NCBI GenBank assembly: GCA_002347265.1
Contig: DDYB01000020.1
Location: forward strand, 38,345 to 102,344
Direction: 5' to 3'
From: Desulfobacteraceae bacterium UBA2245
Lineage (GTDB): Bacteria > Desulfobacterota > Desulfobacteria > Desulfobacterales > UBA2245
Length of the DNA stretch: 64,000 nt
Within the stretch, counting starts at the first letter, position 1. The number at the start of each line of letters is the position of its first letter. Under the pieces are notes generated by a model. It was given only the letters and a program-made list of their open reading frames with translations, made no database searches and had not been told where the DNA came from. A program made the position numbers and the translations under genes. This document shows, piece by piece, positions 17,509 through 26,088 of this stretch.

Positions 17509-18249
17509 ATGCCGCGGGAAGCCCTTACGGATCTTGAAAAGGAAGACGCTGTCCGGCTGCTGCTGGATTTTTTCCACCGCGCCGTGATTCATCATGCCCT
17601 GTGGTTTACCGAGGTCCGCCATCAGATGGGAATGGAAAAGTCCCTTGAAGCCCTGGAAATTGTTCTGGAAAAGAGCCTGCCGCTTCAGATGGACCGGCTG
17701 TCCAGAGTCTTTGGATTTTCGATGAAAGACGGGCTTCCCGAACCCTTGCTTTCATTTTCCCGGCAGGATCTGTCCGGCCTGCTTCAGGCGACGGCGGTCA
17801 ACTGGCTGGCCAATGACGGGATCTGGTTTCAGGCCATCGAACAATGCCGGGGCATGAACGACGCCAAACGCTGCAATGATTCCTGCTGGGCCCGGTTTTC
17901 CCCTTTCGAGGCCTGGAGCATCAAACGGTTCCTCAATCTTTCCGAAGCCCCGGGCCTGGACGGGCTCAAAAAAGCGCTGAGCTTCAGATTGTATGCATGC
18001 ATCAACGCCCAGAGTTTTATCGATGAAACGCCGGAAACCATCGTTTTCCAGATGAATGAATGCAGGGTCCAGTCGGCGCGAAAACGCCGGGGGCTGCCCG
18101 ACTATCCCTGCAAGTCCGGAGGGCTGGTGGAATATGACTATTTCGCCCGCGCCATCGATTCCCGCATAGAAACCGAATGCATCGGATGCCCGCCGGACCC
18201 GCACCCAGACCAGTGGTATTGCGCCTGGCGTTTCCGCATTCGGCCATAA
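17509..18249 (+). CDS. DUF6125 family protein, function unknown
   Basis: 246 residues from the ATG at 17509, with GAGAGGGGA as ribosome-binding site; the upstream open frame overlaps the previous gene. I recognise the DUF6125 pattern: LLLDFFHRAVIHHALWFTEV, NWLANDGIWFQAIEQ, GMNDAKRCNDSCWARFSPFE, CRVQSARKRRGLPDYPCKSG and ECIGCPPDPHPDQWYCAWRF. The Cys and His/Trp-rich C-terminal half is reminiscent of metal- or cofactor-binding proteins such as L-2-amino-thiazoline-4-carboxylate hydrolase relatives. No activity is established from the sequence. It is cytosolic and sits between a homocysteine methyltransferase and an alcohol dehydrogenase in one apparent operon. Confidence 0.85.
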   Translation: MPREALTDLEKEDAVRLLLDFFHRAVIHHALWFTEVRHQMGMEKSLEALEIVLEKSLPLQMDRLSRVFGFSMKDGLPEPLLSFSRQDLSGLLQATAVNWLANDGIWFQAIEQCRGMNDAKRCNDSCWARFSPFEAWSIKRFLNLSEAPGLDGLKKALSFRLYACINAQSFIDETPETIVFQMNECRVQSARKRRGLPDYPCKSGGLVEYDYFARAIDSRIETECIGCPPDPHPDQWYCAWRFRIRP

Positions 18250-18276
18250 ATTCAGAAATCATTCGGAGGTTTGGCA

Positions 18277-19308
18277 ATGAAGGCAATGGTCCTGAATCGA
18301 ATCGGCAGCATGACCCGGAACCCGAACCCGCTCGAATGGACGGACATGCCGGTTCCGGACCCAAAACAAAGGGAGATCCGTATCCGTATTTCGGCCTGCG
18401 GAGTCTGTCACACCGAACTGGACGAGATCGAGGGTCGAACGCCACCGCCGGCGCTTCCCGTTATTCCGGGCCATCAGATCGTCGGGCGCGTGGATGCAAA
18501 CGGACCGGGGGCCGGAAGATTTGCCATCGGCGACCGGGTTGGCGTTGCCTGGATTTATCACGCCTGCGGAACGTGTGAATTCTGCCGGCGGGGGGATGAA
18601 AACCTCTGTCCTGATTTTCAGGCCACCGGCCGGGACGCCCACGGCGGATATGCCGAGTACGCAACGATTCAGGAGGATTTCGCCTTTCCGATTCCCGAGG
18701 TGTTTTCCGACTCAGAGGCCGCTCCCCTGCTTTGCGCCGGCGCGATCGGCTATCGCTCCCTGAATCTGACCGGACTGAAAGACGGCGAAAATCTGGGGCT
18801 GACCGGATTCGGGGGATCGGCCCATCTGGTCCTGATGCTGGCGCGCCATCTTTACCCGAAATCACAGGTCTTCGTTTTTGCCAGAAGCCCTCAGGAAAGG
18901 GATTTTGCCAGGGAGCTGGGAGCGGTATGGACCGGTTCGACCGAAACCATGGCGCCCGAACTCCTGCACGGCATCATCGACACGACTCCGGCCTGGAAGC
19001 CGATCGTCCGGGCGCTGAAAAACCTGCAAAGCGGCGGAAGGCTGGTGATCAACGCCATTCGAAAGGAAAGCGCGGATCAGACCGAGCTTCTGAATCTGAG
19101 CTATCCGGAACATCTCTGGATGGAAAAAGAAATCAAGAGCGTGGCCAATGTCGCCCGCAGCGATGTTGAGTCGTTTTTGCAAATCGCCGCGAGAATTCCG
19201 ATTCGGCCGGAATTCTCCGAGTTTGATTTATCCGGCGCCAACAAGGCTCTTCAGGAACTCAAGCAACAAAAAATTCGCGGTGCTAAAGTCTTGAAAATCG
19301 GCGATTGA
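18277..19308 (+). CDS. Zinc-dependent alcohol dehydrogenase
   Basis: 343 residues from the ATG at 18277 with GGAGG at 18265-18269. MDR superfamily. The catalytic zinc ligands are in ACGVCHTELDEIEG and PGHQIVGRV. The structural zinc site is CGTCEFCRRGDENLC (four Cys). The nucleotide-binding part has GLTGFGGSAHLVLMLARH; this is a GxGxxG-like but altered loop. Substrate-binding APLLCAGAIGYRSL is conserved. It resembles the AdhA/AdhP-type enzymes that interconvert primary alcohols and aldehydes with NAD(P). It is the last gene of the methyltransferase-DUF6125-ADH run. The true substrate is unknown. Confidence 0.92.
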   Translation: MKAMVLNRIGSMTRNPNPLEWTDMPVPDPKQREIRIRISACGVCHTELDEIEGRTPPPALPVIPGHQIVGRVDANGPGAGRFAIGDRVGVAWIYHACGTCEFCRRGDENLCPDFQATGRDAHGGYAEYATIQEDFAFPIPEVFSDSEAAPLLCAGAIGYRSLNLTGLKDGENLGLTGFGGSAHLVLMLARHLYPKSQVFVFARSPQERDFARELGAVWTGSTETMAPELLHGIIDTTPAWKPIVRALKNLQSGGRLVINAIRKESADQTELLNLSYPEHLWMEKEIKSVANVARSDVESFLQIAARIPIRPEFSEFDLSGANKALQELKQQKIRGAKVLKIGD

Positions 19309-19554
19309 GCAGGCGCTTCGGCAGTAAATCGCGGCAGTGCCATGCGGATTTTTTGAAATTGCGGATGCGATTCGCGCTGAAAAGATGCGAGGTCCGGATT
19401 CCGGTGCTTTTGGTGTCGAAAATTGGGGGCAATATTCTCCGGCACGGAAGTTCAAGAACAATGGAGGGGAAAACGGCGCGAAAACGCAAAAGGGGAGGGA
19501 TTGTCAACCTCTGGAAAAAATCAGATGGTTGACTTCGGCTTTGCGCGCAACAGG

Positions 19555-19755
19555 CTATCCGCCCAGCTGATTGGCCAGCGTCTTGATTTCATCGGCAATC
19601 TGGTTCAGCAGTACAGACACTCCCATGCTTTCCGACGGCGTCAGTCGCCCCCCGGTTCTCCTGTCCTCGCAGTAAAGATCCGCCAGCCCCTTGAGCCGGG
19701 CGATTGGCGTGTACATGCTTAAAAAAACGGTTTTCGGGTTTCTGATTTCCATCAT
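19555..19755 (-). CDS. Small protein of unknown function
   Basis: 66 residues on the minus strand from ATG-ATG (either codon may start), with AAAGGAAA upstream. I do not recognise a family. The sequence is soluble, with a predicted helical C-terminal half (MGVSVLLNQIADEIKTLANQ) and a charged middle. It lies alone between the alcohol dehydrogenase gene and an AT-rich spacer. The ribosome-binding site and helical pattern argue for a real gene; short length keeps the confidence moderate. Confidence 0.5.
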   Translation of the reverse strand: MMEIRNPKTVFLSMYTPIARLKGLADLYCEDRRTGGRLTPSESMGVSVLLNQIADEIKTLANQLGG

Positions 19756-20331
19756 AAATAAATTTTCCTTTATTCAAACGATAAATTATATTCAATTATT
19801 GTTTTTAAACTTATAAACTAGTTTTTTCAATTTTGTCTATAGGAAATTTAGCCTATTTTGATAGGAGAATATCCCATTCCGCCCACTTCAGGCTCTATAA
19901 TAGGCGATCACAGCAGCCGATTTTCTGCTTTATCCAACAATTCAGCAAATCTTGTGCCACCTGATTGAATTGAGATTTTGATTTTATTTTCAGATACTTG
20001 AAACATATTCACAGCATATCTTTGTATCTGACGCGTTTCAATATTATGAGCATTGTATAGAACTTTTCTGTATTTTCATATTTCCCTGCCCCGCAAATAA
20101 AAATTTCCGGCCAAAAATTGTTTGTCGAATCTTCTTTGAATGCAGTATCGGAAATTTTTCAGCCGCCCCGGCAGCCTTTTTGTTTGGAAGTCGGTCGTGA
20201 ACTGCCAGCGGAATCTTTCGGAAGGCTTTTGAATCGGGGATGCATTTTTATTGACATTCGTTCTGAGTGCGAATACAAATACCCCACTTTTAATTTCGTT
20301 TTCAATCGGTCTGGAAAGGAGGTTTGGGAAT
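19756..20331. other. AT-rich gene-poor island
   Basis: 576 bp, clearly richer in A+T than its surroundings. No RNA gene is recognised. On the minus strand a 55-codon open stretch ending at the TGA at 19908-19910 reads like protein (contains VLYNAHNIETRQIQRYAVN and ISIQSGGTRFAELLDKAEN). It has no convincing start with ribosome-binding site, so it is either a very small gene from the ATG at 20004-20006 or a decayed remnant. The last 100 bp must hold the promoter of the arginine decarboxylase gene; no clear consensus boxes were seen. Confidence 0.5.
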
Positions 20332-20877
20332 ATGTATGTTCCAAGGTATCTTTTTTTTACCAAAGGCGTCGGCGTTCATCGTGAGAAGCTGGCTTCCTTT
20401 GAAAATGCCCTGCGCAATGCACGCATCGCACATCTGAATCTGGTGATGGTTTCTTCGATTTTTCCGCCTCACTGCAAAATTTTTGACATAGAAGCCGGGT
20501 TGTCCCGGTTGGAACCCGGAGAAATAACCCATTGCGTCATGGCGCGCGAGCAGATCAACGAAGCTGGTCGAAGAGTCGTGGCCAGCATCGGCCTTGCCAT
20601 TCCCGCTGAACCCGGCCGGTACGGATATCTCTCGGAACATCACGGTTTCGGGCAGACAGAGCTTGAAGCCGGGGAATACGCCGAAGACCTGGCCGCCTCC
20701 ATGCTTGCCAATACGTTGGGCATTGAATTTGATCCGGACAAGGATTACGATGAACGCCGGGAAGTTTACAGCCTGAGCGGAAAAATCGTAGAATCCCAGC
20801 ACATCAGCCAGGCCGCGCTCGGCGCGGAAGGCCATCTGTGGACCACCGTACTTGCAGCGGCTGTTTTTGTAAAATAA
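20332..20877 (+). CDS. pdaD: Pyruvoyl-dependent arginine decarboxylase
   Basis: 181 residues from the ATG at 20332, preceded by the near-ideal ribosome-binding site GGAAAGGAGG. It is made as a proenzyme that cleaves itself at a Ser to generate a pyruvoyl group; the site is in LVMVSSIFPPHCK at about residues 39-51. It has GEITHCVMAREQINEAGRRV and EHHGFGQTELEAGEYAEDLA typical of the family, known from archaea, chlamydiae and some bacteria. It turns arginine into agmatine and CO2 in polyamine synthesis. The agmatinase gene begins 4 nt after its stop, giving a two-step arginine-to-putrescine module. Confidence 0.94.
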   Translation: MYVPRYLFFTKGVGVHREKLASFENALRNARIAHLNLVMVSSIFPPHCKIFDIEAGLSRLEPGEITHCVMAREQINEAGRRVVASIGLAIPAEPGRYGYLSEHHGFGQTELEAGEYAEDLAASMLANTLGIEFDPDKDYDERREVYSLSGKIVESQHISQAALGAEGHLWTTVLAAAVFVK

Positions 20878-20880
20878 TTC

Positions 20881-21786
20881 ATGACGATAAAACCGTTTAC
20901 CCAGTTCGGCGGCGTCGAAGTGCCGGACGCGGGATTTGAAAAGGCGCGGATCATCGTTCTGCCCCTGTGCTACGAACATTCGCCCTCCTATGGCGCCGGC
21001 AGCGGCGCCGGGCCTTTTCACATTCTCGAAGCATCCGTGCAGCTCGAACGCATGGAAGAGGAAACCCTGATCGACTGGGGGCTTTTCAAGATTCATACCC
21101 TGCCGCCGATGACGCCCTGTGGATCGCCCGAACAGGCGGTTGCGGACATGAAAACTGCCGCCGAAAAGATCATGGCAAAGGGAAAATTTCTCTTGTCGCT
21201 GGGCGGCGATCACGCCATCACAATCGGTCCGGCGATCGCTGCTTCACGGATCTATCCGAATCTGGGCATTGTCCAGGTAGACGCTCACATGGACCTTCGC
21301 GATCAGTGGAACGGCAGCCGGTACAATCATGCCTGCGTGATGCGCCGGATCGATGAAGAAGCCGGAATCCCCATGGTCCAGGTGGGTATCCGGGCATTTT
21401 GCGCGGAAGAACTCGATTATGTCCGACGCCGGAATCTTCGGCCCGTGTATGCGCACACCATCGACCCGGCCGACAATTCCTGGATTCAGGAGGCCGTTGA
21501 AAGGCTGCCGGAAAACGTCTACCTGAGCATCGATCTGGACGGTCTGGACCCATCGGTGCTGCCGGCAACCGGAACTCCCGAGCCCGGCGGCCTGAGCTTC
21601 CGCCAGCTCATTTCGCTGATCAAGGCGGTCGGCCGCGGTCGGCGGGTGGTTGCCGCCGACATCAACGAGCTTGCCAAAATTGAAGGGTCGCAGGTCTCGG
21701 AATACACGGCCGCCAAAATCGCCACCAAGATCTTCATCCACTGCGCGGATCGGGAAGCGGTTTTCCCGGAAAGGGGGAATCCGTGA
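20881..21786 (+). CDS. speB: Agmatinase (ureohydrolase family)
   Basis: 301 residues. It hydrolyses agmatine to putrescine and urea at a binuclear Mn site. The ligand motifs are complete: SLGGDHAIT (His), QVDAHMDLRD (two Asp and one His) and SIDLDGLDPSVLPATGTPEP (two Asp). Substrate loop NHACVMRRIDE is present. It follows the arginine decarboxylase gene by 3 nt, which supports agmatine as substrate over arginine or formiminoglutamate. Its stop overlaps the start of the next small gene. Confidence 0.95.
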   Translation: MTIKPFTQFGGVEVPDAGFEKARIIVLPLCYEHSPSYGAGSGAGPFHILEASVQLERMEEETLIDWGLFKIHTLPPMTPCGSPEQAVADMKTAAEKIMAKGKFLLSLGGDHAITIGPAIAASRIYPNLGIVQVDAHMDLRDQWNGSRYNHACVMRRIDEEAGIPMVQVGIRAFCAEELDYVRRRNLRPVYAHTIDPADNSWIQEAVERLPENVYLSIDLDGLDPSVLPATGTPEPGGLSFRQLISLIKAVGRGRRVVAADINELAKIEGSQVSEYTAAKIATKIFIHCADREAVFPERGNP

Positions 21787-22298
21787 TGCCGGCTGTCGAT
21801 TCGCTGCCCGAACGCATGCGGCAATTCGCCCATCAGATCACGCCCTCCTCATGGAACGTTGTACTTCATCCGGGACAGAACCGCTGGATCGCCAATACGC
21901 TGAACCTGCTGCTATCGGTCAAATCAGGCCCTTTTGAAGTGTTCACCGATTCCGAGGGCCGCCTGTGCGGTCCGGACACGCCGGGCGCCGTTCCCTGTCC
22001 GGCGCTGCTTCGAGGAAATCTTCTGTACACCCCGCTTGACGAAATGAAGATCAATTTGCCCGGAACGGCGGCTCATGGGGTTATTCAGATATGGCCTCGC
22101 GCCGGAGACTGGAAGGAACTGATTGTCGAAGCCCTGGCCCAGACGGCTGTGTGCCGGTATCTGGCCTTTCAGGCCCGGATCCATCGAAGTGAATTCACCA
22201 CGGCGTTTTCCAGGCCCGATATTCCATCCGGCGACCCGCTGCATCAAAAAGCAAAACAGCTGTTTCAAAAACGAGCCGCTCGTTTTTTCGTCCAATGA
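21786..22298 (+). CDS. Unknown protein coupled to the agmatinase gene
   Basis: 170 residues. The ATG at 21786 overlaps the speB stop (TGATG), so it is translated by coupling (a GTG at 21783 is also in frame). I do not recognise a family. The protein is soluble with no signal peptide; it has WNVVLHPGQNRWIANTLNLL near the N-terminus, a Cys-containing middle (GRLCGPDTPGAVPCPALL) and a helical, basic C-terminus. Its place in the operon suggests a role linked to polyamines, but nothing in the sequence shows it. Confidence 0.7.
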   Translation: MPAVDSLPERMRQFAHQITPSSWNVVLHPGQNRWIANTLNLLLSVKSGPFEVFTDSEGRLCGPDTPGAVPCPALLRGNLLYTPLDEMKINLPGTAAHGVIQIWPRAGDWKELIVEALAQTAVCRYLAFQARIHRSEFTTAFSRPDIPSGDPLHQKAKQLFQKRAARFFVQ

Positions 22299-22493
22299 TC
22301 CGCCTTTGCGCCAATGCCGGCTCTCGAAATCAATTTAAAATTCAAAGCCTTCTTTTTCGGTTGATCAATCCGCGGATCTTCATTAGGATGCCTGTTTAAT
22401 TATCACTGAAAAGTTCATCGGCAAACACGATGAATCAGCGGCAGCATGTCATCTTGATGAAGCGATTTGAACCTCTGAGGAAAATGTCTGAAA

Positions 22494-23285
22494 ATGGAAA
22501 AGCACGAAAGCCGTCGCTATCCTTCCGTCAAAGCGGTCTCGGACGCCGACCGCATCAATATGGTCAAGGAAATCTTTGCCACGATCACAGGAAAATATGA
22601 TTTTTTAAACCGCCTGCTCAGCCTGCGCCAGGATGTGGCCTGGCGGCGCCGGGCCGTCGGCGCCATGCGTTTTTTCAAGACCCGCCGCCTGCTGGACATG
22701 GCCACGGGCACTGGCGATCTGGCTATCGAAGCGGCCCTGGCTCATCCGGCCATTCAGGTGATCGGCATGGATTTTGTGGGTGAAATGATGGGCGAGGCTC
22801 GGAAAAAAATCGACTGCAAAAAACTTTCCGGCCGCATCAGTCTGGTCCAGGCTGACGCCCTTCGGATTCCGGCTGCGGACAACAGCTTTGACGTTTCAGC
22901 CATCGCCTTTGGCATTCGAAACATTCCGGAACGCCTGGCGGCCCTAAAAGAAATGACCCGGGTGGTGGTTCCCGGCGGCCGGGTGCTGGTGCTGGAGATG
23001 ACCTTTCCCCGCAGATTGTTTTTTCAGAAAATCTACGATGTTTATCTTAACCGTCTGCTGCCTCGCCTGGCCCGTGCGTTTTCCCCGAATCCGGCGGCCT
23101 ATGAATATCTGGCCGACTCGATCATGAACTTTCCAACGGCGCCGCAGTTCGCTCGTCTGATGGAACAAGCGGGCCTGACAGACATCGAGATGCATCCCCT
23201 GACCTTCGGCATCACCTATCTTCATGTCGGTCATAAGCCGCAAATGCCATCCCGGCCGGACCGTGAAGATCATAAAAGAGGCTGA
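22494..23285 (+). CDS. ubiE: Demethylmenaquinone/ubiquinone C-methyltransferase (UbiE/MenG family)
   Basis: 263 residues from the ATG at 22494 with GAGGAAA at 22477-22483. Class I SAM methyltransferase; VKEIFATITGKYDFLNRLLSL is the UbiE N-terminal signature, LLDMATGTGDLAIEAALAHP the SAM-binding motif I, and FDVSAIAFGIRNIPERLAAL the family's motif II. In an anaerobe with menaquinone it should methylate demethylmenaquinone (MenG function). No other quinone gene is in the window. The C-terminus after about residue 245 is a short basic tail. It converges on fhs with a 66-nt gap. Confidence 0.94.
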   Translation: MEKHESRRYPSVKAVSDADRINMVKEIFATITGKYDFLNRLLSLRQDVAWRRRAVGAMRFFKTRRLLDMATGTGDLAIEAALAHPAIQVIGMDFVGEMMGEARKKIDCKKLSGRISLVQADALRIPAADNSFDVSAIAFGIRNIPERLAALKEMTRVVVPGGRVLVLEMTFPRRLFFQKIYDVYLNRLLPRLARAFSPNPAAYEYLADSIMNFPTAPQFARLMEQAGLTDIEMHPLTFGITYLHVGHKPQMPSRPDREDHKRG

Positions 23286-23351
23286 AAATTCCGAATGCGT
23301 CAGCCACGGGGTTGCATTTCCGGGGGAGACGGCTCAAGCTTGAAAAAAATG

Positions 23352-25115
23352 TTAAAACAGCCCAAACACCTTGCCGGTTTTCGTGTCCACGTCAACCCGT
23401 CGAAACGCCGGGTTGGATCCGGTGCCTGGCATCAGGCTGATATCCCAGGCGCAGGGACATAAAAAACGGGCCCCGGAGTAGACCAGTATATCGCGTATGG
23501 GAAGCGCCCAACCTTTTGGAACGCCTTTTAAACGCGGATCATGGCTCAGGCTCAGATGGGTTTTGACCATGACCGTGGCAAAATCATCGTACCGGGGATC
23601 TTCTTCCAGTCGTCTGGCCTTGGCTGCGGCATCCGGACTCCAGGCAACACCCTCGGCCCCGTAAATCTCCCTGGCGATCATGGCTACCCGGTCTCGAAGT
23701 TTCATCTCCTTTGGATAGAGAAAATGAAAATTCGGCTCCTCATTGCAGGCGTCGATCACCGCATCGGCCAGCTCCAGGGCGCCATCGCCGCCCCTGAGCC
23801 AGTGATCGGATACGGCGAAGCGTGCACCGGCCGCTTCGGCGGCCCTTCGAACCAGATCGATCTCATGGGCGGTGTCCGTATAAAACCGGTTCAGGCATAC
23901 CACCGGATTCATGCCGGATTTTCGAATGGTGGCAATATGGTGGATCATGTTTCCCAGGCCCGTTTCCACCAGGGTCAGATCCTCTTTCAGGTACGCTTCG
24001 GGAAGAGCCAGACCCGGGGTGACCCTGGGGCCGCCGCCATGCATCTTCAGCGCCCGGATCGTGGTGGTGAGCACCGACACATGGGGTTTAAGACCGCTGA
24101 GGCGGCATTTGACGTTCCAGAACTTTTCAAACCCGATGTCCGCAGCAAATCCGCTTTCGGTCACATGGTAGTCGAACATCTTCAGGCCGATGCGGTCGGC
24201 GATGATCGAGGACTGGCCGATGGCGATATTGGCAAAAGGTCCGGCATGCACCATGCACGGCTGGTATTCCGCTGTACTCATCAGTGTGGGGTTGATGGTT
24301 TTCCGCATCCAGGCGGTCATGGCCCCGCCCACCTCCAGGTCGCCGGTGGTTACGGGATTGCCGCTGCGGTCAAAGGCTACGGTGATCTCATCCATACGCT
24401 TTCTCAGGTCTTCCAGATCACGGGCGATGGAAAGGATCGCCATGCATTCGGAGGCCGGTGCAATATCAAAGCGGGACTGCATGGTAAAGCCGTCATGGCG
24501 GCCGCCCATACCGATTACGATATTTCGAAGGGCCTGAGCGCAGAAGTCGATTACCCAGCCCATCTCGATCCGGGTGGGGTCGATGTTCAGTCGTCGCATG
24601 CCCGTCAGTCGCTCGAGCTGTTCGTCGTTGTAGTTGCGTTCGTGCTGCATGCGGGCGGTCATGGCCACCATGGCCAGATTGTGGGCGTTCATGATGTCGT
24701 TGATGTCATTGGTCAGGCCCAGGGAAAAATCCGTCATCGGAATCAGAAGCGCGTTTCCGCCGCCTGCCGCCGTGCCTTTCACGTTCATGGTCGGTCCGCC
24801 TGAAGGCTGGCGCAGAGCGCCTCCCACCTTCTTTCTCCGCTTGCCCATTCCTTCCATCAGCCCCAGGGAGGTGGTGGTCTTCCCTTCTCCCAAAGGCGTG
24901 GGGGTGATGGCGGTCACCTCGATGTATTTTCCATTGGGTCTGTCCCTGAGCCGGTCGATGATTTTTATGAAATCCAGCTTGCAGAGTCTTCCCATGGGAA
25001 GCACCTCGTCCTTTTCAAGCCCGAGAATCTCACGCCACTGATCGGGCATGGGCATGTGTTCTTCGGCCGCTTCGGAGATCTTCCAGTCTTCCATTTCAAG
25101 AGGATTGTGTGCCAT
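23352..25115 (-). CDS. fhs: Formate-tetrahydrofolate ligase
   Basis: 587 residues from the ATG at 25113-25115, preceded by AGGA at a good distance; an ATG 9 nt further upstream is also in frame. It joins formate to tetrahydrofolate using ATP, giving 10-formyl-THF for the methyl branch of the Wood-Ljungdahl pathway or for purine and fMet synthesis. The P-loop region TPTPLGEGKTTTSLGL and the GGPTMNVKGTAAGGG, SRFDIAPASECMAI and MIHHIATIRKSGMNPVVCLN segments are typical. It is close to the usual 555-590 length. It stands alone on the minus strand, with no folD or metF nearby. Confidence 0.97.
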   Translation of the reverse strand: MAHNPLEMEDWKISEAAEEHMPMPDQWREILGLEKDEVLPMGRLCKLDFIKIIDRLRDRPNGKYIEVTAITPTPLGEGKTTTSLGLMEGMGKRRKKVGGALRQPSGGPTMNVKGTAAGGGNALLIPMTDFSLGLTNDINDIMNAHNLAMVAMTARMQHERNYNDEQLERLTGMRRLNIDPTRIEMGWVIDFCAQALRNIVIGMGGRHDGFTMQSRFDIAPASECMAILSIARDLEDLRKRMDEITVAFDRSGNPVTTGDLEVGGAMTAWMRKTINPTLMSTAEYQPCMVHAGPFANIAIGQSSIIADRIGLKMFDYHVTESGFAADIGFEKFWNVKCRLSGLKPHVSVLTTTIRALKMHGGGPRVTPGLALPEAYLKEDLTLVETGLGNMIHHIATIRKSGMNPVVCLNRFYTDTAHEIDLVRRAAEAAGARFAVSDHWLRGGDGALELADAVIDACNEEPNFHFLYPKEMKLRDRVAMIAREIYGAEGVAWSPDAAAKARRLEEDPRYDDFATVMVKTHLSLSHDPRLKGVPKGWALPIRDILVYSGARFLCPCAWDISLMPGTGSNPAFRRVDVDTKTGKVFGLF

Positions 25116-25399
25116 AATTTGCATTCCTGATTTAGTTTTGTCTAAATTCTATTAAAATCGGATCGTTATCATGGCAGGAAGACCTTTGACAAGAAGTTTT
25201 GCAGTACAGGAAAAATAAAACGCGTTGCGGCGGGGAATTTTTTTGGCTAAGAACGGCAAGACGATGTCGACACGATTCGTGTCCGAACATGCAGCCGGCT
25301 CATTCCGCTTGCGGGTTTTAATCGCGGCTGCTGCGTCCACATGATTTCAAATGGGGATATCATGAACCCGAGCATCTTCGGTTTTCAATGAGGCGCGTA

Positions 25400-25436
25400 A
25401 AAAAGGCTAATCGACCTGAGTCGATTAGCCTTTAAG
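25400..25436 (-). terminator. Rho-independent terminator
   Basis: Perfect 11-bp stem GGCTAATCGAC (25405-25415) / GTCGATTAGCC (25420-25430) with a CTGA loop. On the minus strand it is followed by a run of six T; on the plus strand only by TTT. It would end transcripts coming from the right. The gene it once served may be the degenerate one at 25627-25790. Confidence 0.75.
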
Positions 25437-25626
25437 GAAGAGAAAAAGATGAAATTTGCGGTTGACTATTCTTAATGCAAACGGGGTGCCAAAATTCAAA
25501 TTTCAAAAAATATTTAGAAACATCTCATATCATATTAAATTTATTTGATTTTTTTTAACATCACGCCGCTCGGAATTCCTAAAAGCCGATATTTTTGCGC
25601 AAAGACCTTGCCGTAAGTTCATATTT

Positions 25627-25790
25627 TTAAACTTCAAATCCCAGGAGGTCCTCAAATTCCCTGAATTTAAAGGCTTCCGGCGCAATTCCGAAAAGTTCAA
25701 TATTTTGAACTTGCGGCTGTTATTCATGAAATCGATAGATTCGTTCACCTTTTCGATCCATTCCGCACCGGGGGAGTTTCATTGAAAGAT
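25627..25790 (-). pseudogene. Possible decayed gene remnant
   Basis: Two minus-strand frames read like protein in succession. The upstream piece contains NSPGAEWIEKVNESIDFMNN. The downstream piece, in another frame, contains VQNIELFGIAPEAF and EFEDLLGFEV and ends at the TAA at 25627-25629. A single frameshift around 25705-25720 would join them into one C-terminal fragment. It sits just upstream of a minus-strand terminator, as a gene end should. No family was recognised, and chance is not excluded. Confidence 0.3.
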
Positions 25791-25950
25791 CGCCAGTGCC
25801 CTGAAGACCGAGTTATGCCAAGTGGGTTTTCCTGCCAAATGGGTGCTGTCCGCCCGGATTTCCATGTGACAGTGGCGCTCAATGACACCTGCTCCCCTGT
25901 GACCGCTCCGACTTTCATGCTTGACGTTTACTGTCAGGCGCACAAAAGAA

Positions 25951-25985
25951 GAGGGTGTTGAGTTTAAACTCAATACCCTCTTTGA
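25951..25985 (-). terminator. Terminator after tRNA-Leu
   Basis: A 15-bp inverted repeat, GAGGGTGTTGAGTTT (25951-25965) / AAACTCAATACCCTC (25966-25980), with one G-T pair and almost no loop. It is followed on the minus strand by TTCTTTTG. It lies just downstream of tRNA-Leu. Confidence 0.7.
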
Positions 25986-25992
25986 ATATCGT

Positions 25993-26079
25993 TGGTGCCG
26001 AAGGCCGGGCTCGAACCGGCACGGGCGTGGCCCACTACCCCCTCAAGATAGCGTGTCTACCAAATTCCACCACTTCGGC
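25993..26079 (-). tRNA. tRNA-Leu (anticodon GAG)
   Basis: 87 nt on the minus strand including an encoded CCA (25993-25995). Acceptor stem GCCGAAG/CTTCGGC, long class II variable arm, anticodon stem CTATC/GGTAG with loop TTGAGGG (anticodon GAG), T-loop TTCGAGC. It lies 9 nt after the secG stop with no own promoter in view, so it is probably cut from the gap-tpiA-secG transcript. Confidence 0.95.
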
Positions 26080-26088
26080 ACAGACGCT

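Larger units (their letters stand above)
25116..25992. other. Gene-poor region between fhs and tRNA-Leu
   Basis: Nearly 880 bp without a convincing gene. It holds two terminator hairpins (25400-25436 and 25951-25985) and AT-rich sequence around 25490-25560. On the minus strand, around 25627-25790, two overlapping frames look like pieces of one decayed gene (listed separately). Three short open frames of 62-72 codons on the minus strand have no ribosome-binding site or family resemblance and are not annotated as genes. Confidence 0.6.

Noticed and set aside
23541..24803. 420-codon plus-strand ORF
   Set aside because: It is a shadow of fhs on the other strand, rich in His and Gly as typical for such frames.
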